Below are positions 1-5,751 of a stretch of 7,800 nucleotides of DNA, in pieces (position 1 is the first letter of the stretch; every line of letters starts with the position of its first letter). A model generated the notes under the pieces. The model did no database searches and had not been told where the DNA came from. It was given only the letters and a program-made list of their open reading frames with translations. Both the position numbers and the translations under genes were made by a program. Origin of the DNA: Candidatus Hydrogenedentota bacterium (GTDB taxonomy: Bacteria > Hydrogenedentota > Hydrogenedentia > Hydrogenedentales > CAITNO01); assembly GCA_007124105.1 (NCBI GenBank), contig SLFT01000043.1:1-7800 (forward strand), given 5' to 3'.

Positions 1-2655
1 AATCCTGGTAAGGCATGGGCGCAAATCGAATTGTCGGAACCGGCGGTCGTGAACCGTGTGGTCATTTCGCGCGACCGGCAGGGACAGTTCCGCGACCGGA
101 TCGTTGCCGAGGCGGATGTGCTCCTGTCTTTGAACGGGCGCGACTGGCAAGAGGCGGCAACACTGGAACCAATGCCGGACGCGCCATTCCCGCGTCGCCA
201 TAACCCGTTAAGTGTATATGATCTGATGCCCTGGCTGCCCGTTGCGCGGCTGCCTGAAGCGAACTGGCATGGGCTGGTGCAGTACGCCTTCTTACGCGAA
301 CGCGAGACATGGCGACAGATTCCTGACAACGATTATTTGTCGCCGCTGGTAACCGAGCGCCCCGCTTATCCGGGCGGCAAACCCTATTGGGGACAAATCG
401 CGCGGCTTGACCCGTTGGAACGGATAATGACACTCTTCGCCGGGATGATTGATCGGCTCGATGAACAGGGGCTGGATGTCGGCGAAGAACGCGTTCAGCT
501 GACCGAATTTCAGGCGCGGGCGGCGGCCGCCAACGCCGACGAAAACACCGACCTGTACATGGCCGTCCGCTGGGCGAAACGGCGTCTGTTCTTCCGTGAC
601 ACCGCGCTTGCGCCGTTGGAACGGGTGTTGTTCGCCAAGCGTCACCCGTTCCTCGAATCGCACAACTACAGCGAACACTTGGATGGTGTTCTCGAACCGG
701 GCGGCGGGCTGTATGCGCTTCATATCCCCCGCAACGAGCGGGGACAGCTGCTTCCCGGCCATGGGTCGGTGGAACAATTATTTGACAGTAGCGCGGGGAT
801 TGTCCGCGATCCTACCCTGGACTACGAAGCGCGCGCCGTGTTCTTCGCCTATCGTCCCGAGACGCCGCTGGTCGAGGGCTGGGACAGCTACTGGCATCTC
901 CACGCATTGGATTTGGAAAGCGGTCAGGTACAACGGATCAGCGACGGCCCTTACCACGATTTTGACGCGGTCGTATTGCCCGACGGCGGTCTGGCCTTCC
1001 ACACTACCCGCTGCGCCATCCGTTTTCTTTGTTGGCGGCCGCAGGCCTATGTGCTATATCGAATGGAACGGGACGGTACAAACATGCGGCGGCTTTCGTT
1101 TGCGAACCTCAGCGAGTGGAAACCGTCGGTGATGAGCGACGGACTAATCCTGTGGACCCGGTCGGAATATCTTGACAAAGGCGCTGACTTCGGCCATACC
1201 CTCTGGAGCATCCGCCCGGACGGAACGCATCCCACGCTGGTGTTCGGCAACAACACGCCCAACTGCTACAGCCAGGCACACGAAATCCCCGGCACGAACG
1301 AAATCGTCTGCACGCTTATGTCCCACGGCGATCATCAGGGGCCCATCGCGTTGATTGACCGCAACAAAGACCCCTTCGATACCAGCGCCATCACCAATAT
1401 CACGCCGGACACGCGACCGCACTACCAGATGAGTCGAAGCCATTTCGATTCGTTCCGCGACCCCTATCCGGTGTCGCGCGACCATTTCCTGGTCAGTCAC
1501 AACCCCGACAACCACCACAACTGGGGTCTGTACGTGATAGACAGATACGGCAACCGCGAGTTGTTGTATGTTGACCCGGAAATCAGCAGCAAGCGCCCCA
1601 TGCCGCTGCGTCCCAGGCAGCGTCCCCCCATTCTCCCGGAGGCATTGGACGAAGAACTCGCCGCGCAGGGGCTGGGCCAGTTTACCGTACAGGATGTGTA
1701 CCTTGGCCTGGGACCCGAAGTGGCGCGCGGCCGGGTCAAATACCTGCGTGTCGCCGAGGAAGTGCCCGCAGCGCTCGAACAACGCGCCTGTGGCCAGTAT
1801 CGCGACGATCATCCCCCCTTTCAGGACTTTTATGCCGCGCCTGTTCATCTCGTGGCGGGCCCCGCGCAAAGTTTCCTGACGCGCACGGAAAACGCGCCGC
1901 TCGCGCCAGTGCAGACCCACTACAACTGGCGTAGACATGTGGAAGAAGAAGAACCGGGACTTTATCGCGTCACCGAGGCGACGGGCTGGCCCAGTTATGT
2001 GGCGAAGAAATCACACGGCCTTGCGCCCGTGGCGCCGGACGGCTCGGTCCATTTCCTTGCGCCCGCGGGCCGGCAACTTTACTTCCAGGCCCTTGACGAA
2101 GATTTTAATGAAATCCAGCGAATGCGCAGCGTGGTTCAGTTGCAGCCGGGCGAACGCCGCAGCTGCATCGGATGCCATGAACACCGACAAGACGCCCCGC
2201 CCGATGCCGGACTGCAACAGGCCATGCATAATGCGCCGGCCCGACTTGAACCGCCGCCCTGGGGCGCTGTTCCTTTTTCCTACGAAAGAACGGTGCAACC
2301 GGTGTTGGACCAGCGCTGCATCAGTTGCCACGACGGACGCCGGAAAAACGCGCAACCCGATCTGCGCGGCGCTATTGACGCCGAAGGCATCCCCGCGTCG
2401 TACCGCTCGCTTATCGAAGGCGGCTGGGTGCATTATTTTGATTTCACCTACGGCATGAGACATTTCAAGGCCGAGCCGCTCTCCTTCGGCACGCTTCAAA
2501 GCCGAGTCTGGGACATCCTTGACGACAAGAACCATCATGAGGTCGCGCTCACAGAAACGGAAATGCGCGCCATAAAAGCCTGGATTGATATGAACTGTCC
2601 CCTGTGGCCCGATTACACCTATCGCCCGGACCGTTACGTTATGTTGTCTGAATAA
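1..2655 (+). CDS. Diheme c-type cytochrome related to hydrazine synthase alpha subunit, with N-terminal F5/8 type C domain (5'-partial)
   Basis: The frame is open to the left edge; a TTG at 31 is possible but would cut through a domain, so I read the gene as 5'-truncated (884 residues visible, numbered from base 1; stop TAA 2653-2655). Residues about 1-55 (WAQIEL, RVVISRDR, LSLNGRDW) look like the end of an F5/8 type C (discoidin) domain. A mostly helical stretch follows to about 210, then the family segment FAKRHPF..SHNYSEHLD..PGGGL (about 210-240). Residues about 290-520 hold TolB-like propeller blades (LHALDLESG, YRMERDGTN, LWSIRPDGT), as in the HZS alpha middle domain. Two heme c motifs follow: CIGCH (722-726, bases 2164-2178) and CISCH (773-777, bases 2317-2331), the second in a VQPVLDQRCISCH context typical of planctomycete cytochromes. 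Heme c attachment implies an extracytoplasmic location; any signal peptide lies outside the window. Homology to the HZS alpha family is recognised from memory; the substrate is unknown, and hydrazine synthesis is unlikely without beta/gamma subunit genes in view. Confidence 0.85.
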   Translation, partial: NPGKAWAQIELSEPAVVNRVVISRDRQGQFRDRIVAEADVLLSLNGRDWQEAATLEPMPDAPFPRRHNPLSVYDLMPWLPVARLPEANWHGLVQYAFLRERETWRQIPDNDYLSPLVTERPAYPGGKPYWGQIARLDPLERIMTLFAGMIDRLDEQGLDVGEERVQLTEFQARAAAANADENTDLYMAVRWAKRRLFFRDTALAPLERVLFAKRHPFLESHNYSEHLDGVLEPGGGLYALHIPRNERGQLLPGHGSVEQLFDSSAGIVRDPTLDYEARAVFFAYRPETPLVEGWDSYWHLHALDLESGQVQRISDGPYHDFDAVVLPDGGLAFHTTRCAIRFLCWRPQAYVLYRMERDGTNMRRLSFANLSEWKPSVMSDGLILWTRSEYLDKGADFGHTLWSIRPDGTHPTLVFGNNTPNCYSQAHEIPGTNEIVCTLMSHGDHQGPIALIDRNKDPFDTSAITNITPDTRPHYQMSRSHFDSFRDPYPVSRDHFLVSHNPDNHHNWGLYVIDRYGNRELLYVDPEISSKRPMPLRPRQRPPILPEALDEELAAQGLGQFTVQDVYLGLGPEVARGRVKYLRVAEEVPAALEQRACGQYRDDHPPFQDFYAAPVHLVAGPAQSFLTRTENAPLAPVQTHYNWRRHVEEEEPGLYRVTEATGWPSYVAKKSHGLAPVAPDGSVHFLAPAGRQLYFQALDEDFNEIQRMRSVVQLQPGERRSCIGCHEHRQDAPPDAGLQQAMHNAPARLEPPPWGAVPFSYERTVQPVLDQRCISCHDGRRKNAQPDLRGAIDAEGIPASYRSLIEGGWVHYFDFTYGMRHFKAEPLSFGTLQSRVWDILDDKNHHEVALTETEMRAIKAWIDMNCPLWPDYTYRPDRYVMLSE

Positions 2656-2723
2656 CTGGAAACTATAGGCCTGGGTGAAAAGCGGCTGGAAGACGCTTGT
2701 ACGAGAGCGTATACTGCCAACTG

Positions 2724-2729
2724 AAAGGA
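2724..2729 (+). promoter_or_regulatory. Ribosome binding site of the hicB-like fragment
   Basis: AAAGGA lies 8 bases before the ATG at 2738. This well-placed Shine-Dalgarno sequence supports the idea that the ATG was once a real gene start, and suggests that the short frame could still be translated. Confidence 0.5.
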
Positions 2730-2737
2730 AAAGAATA

Positions 2738-2854
2738 ATGCGTTATGGAATCGTTATCGAACGGGCCGAGGGCAATTACTCGGGTTTCGTCGTGATCCTG
2801 CGAAGATTACGTCAGATCAGGCCCCATTCTCCCGCGCCGTCACGCCTCGTCTGA
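2738..2854 (+). pseudogene. hicB: Truncated/decayed HicB-family antitoxin N terminus
   Basis: This 38-codon frame starts at an ATG with a good ribosome binding site and ends at TGA 2852-2854. Its first 18 residues (MRYGIVIERAEGNYSGFV) follow the classic start of HicB antitoxins, which usually reads like MRYxxVIEkaxxNYSAYV and continues with PDLPGC. Here the similarity stops after codon 18 (base 2791); the remaining residues are Arg-rich and unrelated. HicB proteins are normally well over 60 residues and bind and neutralise the HicA RNase, so this one lacks most of its partially degraded RNase H-like fold and any DNA-binding part. Moving to the next frame at the break (an open stretch ending at TAG 2874-2876) does not restore the PDLPGC motif, so a simple frameshift does not explain it; a deletion or insertion junction does better. 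No HicA reading frame is visible on either side. It could also be a chance small ORF, but the N-terminal match makes that less likely. Confidence 0.55.
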
Positions 2855-2924
2855 CGCCGCAACTGCAAAAGGTGTAGTCGTTCTAATCTTGCACATTGAA
2901 TCTATTCGTTTCACAATCAACCTT

Positions 2925-2928
2925 GGAG
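2925..2928 (+). promoter_or_regulatory. Ribosome binding site of the GH123/DUF4091-like gene
   Basis: GGAG sits 7 bases before the ATG at 2936. It fixes the start of the downstream gene, and the signal peptide begins directly at that Met. Confidence 0.65.
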
Positions 2929-2935
2929 ACAATTT

Positions 2936-5653
2936 ATGAGTTTATCGTCGAGAATCTGGACTCTTTTCTTTTTTATTCTTCCCGTATGCCTTCTCCCCCA
3001 CTCTGGACATGGCGCAGTGCTGGTTGACGACGATGTGGTCATTGAGGGGCATTACCTGGAATGGATGTTCGCGCCTGATGACGGCGGCGCGCTCAACACG
3101 CTGCGTTTGAAGGGGGGCGACGTCAATTTCGCCGGCGCTGAAGGGCTGTTGCAGGAAGGGTTCGGCGTCGGCAGCCATTACCTGCCGAACAGGCGCTTGA
3201 ACGAGCGGCTCGAGATTGTTGATCAGGACGCGGTACGTCCCATGCTCCGGTATCGCTACGACTGCGACGGCCCCAACATCAAGGGCCTGCGCGTCATCCG
3301 GCTGATGGAACCGTTGCCCGATGAAATGTCAATGCGGATCACATGGACAATTGAAAACACGGGCGACGAGAGCCAGTGGATTGCTCCCTGGGTGCGCAAC
3401 AACATGCGCGCGAGCGCCGACAATCTACTGCGCCTGCCAACGCTTGACGGCATGATGGACTCGGTCCGGGAAGCCTATTATCCCGCTTCGCGCAATTGGG
3501 CGGCCCTCACAAACACCGAACGGAACGAATCGGTATACGCCGTGTTCCACGCGGACCATACCCACGCTTTTCTGGCCTTGCACGACGATTCCGGCGCGCC
3601 CGGGGGCGTACAGACCGCCTTCGTGCCGCGGCTGCTGAATCCCGGCGAATCCTGGACGACCATGTACCGCTTGAACATGGTGCGCGGCCTGGAACGGGTG
3701 GACTTCGCTGATGACGCCATTGCCGCGCAGCTGACCTATCGCGACGGCGCGCTAGTGGCGCTTTTTGCGGCCGCAAAACCAATGGAGAATGTACACATTG
3801 AAGCGCGTATTGTGGCGGAAAACAAACGGGTATGGCGCCTGCCTCGCCAACGCTTCGATGTTTCACCCGCGCAACTGGCCCGATGCACTTACGAATGGGA
3901 ACCGCCCGGCGACGGCGTCTACGAGTTCATGGCGCAGTTGTACCACGGCGACACGGTTGTCCCGCTGGGCGAGGACACCGGTTCGCCTCATGGCGGTATT
4001 GACACGTTTTTCAGTGTGGGAACGCCGTCCGCGCGGCCCATGCCCGCATGGACAGACGCGCCCCATACGCTTGACCGGGGCGCGCGCGTCTCCAGACAGC
4101 GCCCCGCCGTGGCGGGCGACACAACCGTCTGGTTCGCGTCCGGCCTGGAGAAAGTTTTTCGGCAAGACAGCATTATTGCCGACGGCGCGCCGGACCCGGT
4201 GAAACGCATCGCGCTGGCGCGAAACGAGCGTGAATCTTTTCAAATATGCCTGCGCCCGCCGGCGGGCGAAAATCTTCACACTGTACGTTTCACAACAGAC
4301 GGCCTGGTCGAACCAATGAGCGGCGCGCGCATCCCCGCATCGGACATTGTTATACATAACGTGCGCTATCATGATGTGCGCATCCCGAGTCATTACGAAG
4401 GCCCCACAGGCTGGTGGCCGGACGCGCTGCCCCCCCACGAACCGTTCACCGCCGTGGGCGGTCAGACCGCCCCCCTGTGGGTTACGGTCTACGCGCGGCC
4501 CGGTCTGCCCTCGGGAACCTATCGCGGTTCCATGATGCTTTCCACCGGCAGCGGCGACCTCTGGGAATTGTGGCTTGAGGCGCGGGTATACGATTTCGAG
4601 TTGCCCACAACGCCCGCGCTGAAAACAGACTTCAGCATTTCCACGGACGCGCTGGCGGCACAGGCGCGGCGTATGGGCGTTGACCCGGACACGCTGGCGC
4701 AACAACTGCTGCGTCATGGGTTGGAACACCGCGTGACGCTGCGCGAACTTTGCCAACTGCCCCGGGAAAGCGCCGCCTACCAGCGCGACCTCGACCAATT
4801 CGCCGCGCGCCTGGAAGGGCTGCGCGGCGCCGGCGCCGCGTCGTATTACGTACCGGCGTCGTTATTGGACGCGCCCACGCAGCTGCAACAGGCCAACGCC
4901 TTTGTACGCAATCACAACCTTCAGGACCGGGCGTTCACGCAACTGGCCTACCAACCCGAGGAACCCGCATGGGGACGCGTACTCGAGCGGATGCAGCAAT
5001 GGAAAGACAACGCGCCGGACATACCGATACTCGTCAGCGCCATGGGACTGCGTCCTTTCATTCCGGCGCCGCTCGATATATGGTCGGTACACGCCCAGGT
5101 GCTGGACACCACCCATAACATCAGTATTCTCCAACGGGCCTCGGAAGGCGGCGAGGTATGGTGGTACGTCAACCACACGCCGCCGCGGCCGTACGGCAAT
5201 TTATTCCTGGACTTCGCCGCCATTGAACATCGCATCCTGTTCTGGCAATCCTGGGCGCTGGGTATGCGCGGCATGCAGTATTGGAGCGTGAACGACTGGC
5301 CAACCGACGGCGACCCCTTCGAGGAAGTGCTCGATATTACACCGGTCAACGGCGATGGCATACTCCTGTATCCCGGCCCCAATGGGCCCATCTCTTCCAT
5401 TCGCTGGGAGGTTATCCGGGATGGCCTGGAAGACTATGATTATCTGGCGCTGTTCATGGAACGAACACGCGCCCTCCAGGAACGAGGCGGCCATGATGCG
5501 CTGTTACAACGGGCGGCAACCGTGTACAATCTCGATGAAATTGTACCGAGCCTGGTAACATTCACCCGCAACCCGGACGCGCTGTTGAGCAAGCGCAACG
5601 AAATCGCCGCCATGATTGAGGAAATGGGGAACGCCCTTGGGGCGCAAAACTAA
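2936..5653 (+). CDS. Secreted GH123/DUF4091-type glycoside hydrolase-like protein
   Basis: This is a complete 905-residue protein. Residues 1-26 form a signal peptide (one Arg at 6, hydrophobic core 7-21, likely cleavage near SGHG/AV); there is no lipobox. Residues about 27-370 are beta-rich and contain sandwich-like segments (for example MRITWTIENTGDES), but I cannot assign a family. From about 398 the order is that of GH123/DUF4091 proteins: VWFASGLEKVF (398-408), ARNERESFQI (428-437), PLWVTVYARPGLPSGTYRG (513-531), a TIM-barrel-like region with YQPEEP (E675, E676), WWYVNHTPPRPYGNLF (from 742), YWSVNDWP (782-789), and the DUF4091 signature GILLYPG (808-814) plus SIRWEVIRDGLEDYDYL (821-837). 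Characterised GH123 enzymes are beta-N-acetylgalactosaminidases using neighbouring substrate assistance with an adjacent Asp-Glu pair; here the candidate pair is Glu-Glu, so activity and substrate are uncertain. It lies 280 bases after the diheme gene, so co-transcription is possible but not shown. The family call is strong; the function is inferred. Confidence 0.85.
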   Translation: MSLSSRIWTLFFFILPVCLLPHSGHGAVLVDDDVVIEGHYLEWMFAPDDGGALNTLRLKGGDVNFAGAEGLLQEGFGVGSHYLPNRRLNERLEIVDQDAVRPMLRYRYDCDGPNIKGLRVIRLMEPLPDEMSMRITWTIENTGDESQWIAPWVRNNMRASADNLLRLPTLDGMMDSVREAYYPASRNWAALTNTERNESVYAVFHADHTHAFLALHDDSGAPGGVQTAFVPRLLNPGESWTTMYRLNMVRGLERVDFADDAIAAQLTYRDGALVALFAAAKPMENVHIEARIVAENKRVWRLPRQRFDVSPAQLARCTYEWEPPGDGVYEFMAQLYHGDTVVPLGEDTGSPHGGIDTFFSVGTPSARPMPAWTDAPHTLDRGARVSRQRPAVAGDTTVWFASGLEKVFRQDSIIADGAPDPVKRIALARNERESFQICLRPPAGENLHTVRFTTDGLVEPMSGARIPASDIVIHNVRYHDVRIPSHYEGPTGWWPDALPPHEPFTAVGGQTAPLWVTVYARPGLPSGTYRGSMMLSTGSGDLWELWLEARVYDFELPTTPALKTDFSISTDALAAQARRMGVDPDTLAQQLLRHGLEHRVTLRELCQLPRESAAYQRDLDQFAARLEGLRGAGAASYYVPASLLDAPTQLQQANAFVRNHNLQDRAFTQLAYQPEEPAWGRVLERMQQWKDNAPDIPILVSAMGLRPFIPAPLDIWSVHAQVLDTTHNISILQRASEGGEVWWYVNHTPPRPYGNLFLDFAAIEHRILFWQSWALGMRGMQYWSVNDWPTDGDPFEEVLDITPVNGDGILLYPGPNGPISSIRWEVIRDGLEDYDYLALFMERTRALQERGGHDALLQRAATVYNLDEIVPSLVTFTRNPDALLSKRNEIAAMIEEMGNALGAQN

Positions 5654-5751
5654 TTGCCCAGTCCCAACAGCGCGTACTTGGTTATTGTCTCTTTGTTATG
5701 AATGCAACCTGCCCGTTTCTTGACAGCACGGGATTTGTCCGACGGTTTTGT
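5654..5751. other. Intergenic gap between convergent genes
   Basis: These 98 bases separate the stop codons of two genes that point at each other, where a bidirectional terminator would be expected. I see only a weak hairpin (CCCGT 5712-5716 with ACGGG 5728-5732, loop of 11) without a proper T-run on either strand. I see no small gene here. Confidence 0.6.

Noticed and set aside
1144..1938. 264-codon open frame on the minus strand
   Set aside because: It is antisense to the diheme gene, has no domain signal, and the sense strand is clearly coding.
2693..2715. Inverted repeat ACGCT/AGCGT overlapping TATACT before the hicB fragment
   Set aside because: The arms are only 5 bases and the matching -35 is poor. 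It could be a remnant toxin-antitoxin operator, but nothing else supports that.
2889..2917. Possible promoter TTGCAC - 17 - CACAAT before the gene at 2936
   Set aside because: The -35 matches the consensus at 3 of 6 positions and the -10 at 4 of 6, and transcription would begin at the ribosome binding site.
3863..4798. 311-codon open frame on the minus strand
   Set aside because: It lies wholly inside the GH123/DUF4091-like gene, has no recognisable domain, and its composition is what antisense of GC-rich coding DNA gives.
4823..4840. Perfect 18-base palindrome of G and C
   Set aside because: It falls in Gly/Ala codons (LRGAGAAS) inside a coding region of high GC, where such palindromes arise by chance; no second copy was seen.
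5712..5732. Hairpin between the convergent genes as a terminator
   Set aside because: The stem is only 5 bases with an 11-base loop, and no T-run follows on either strand.
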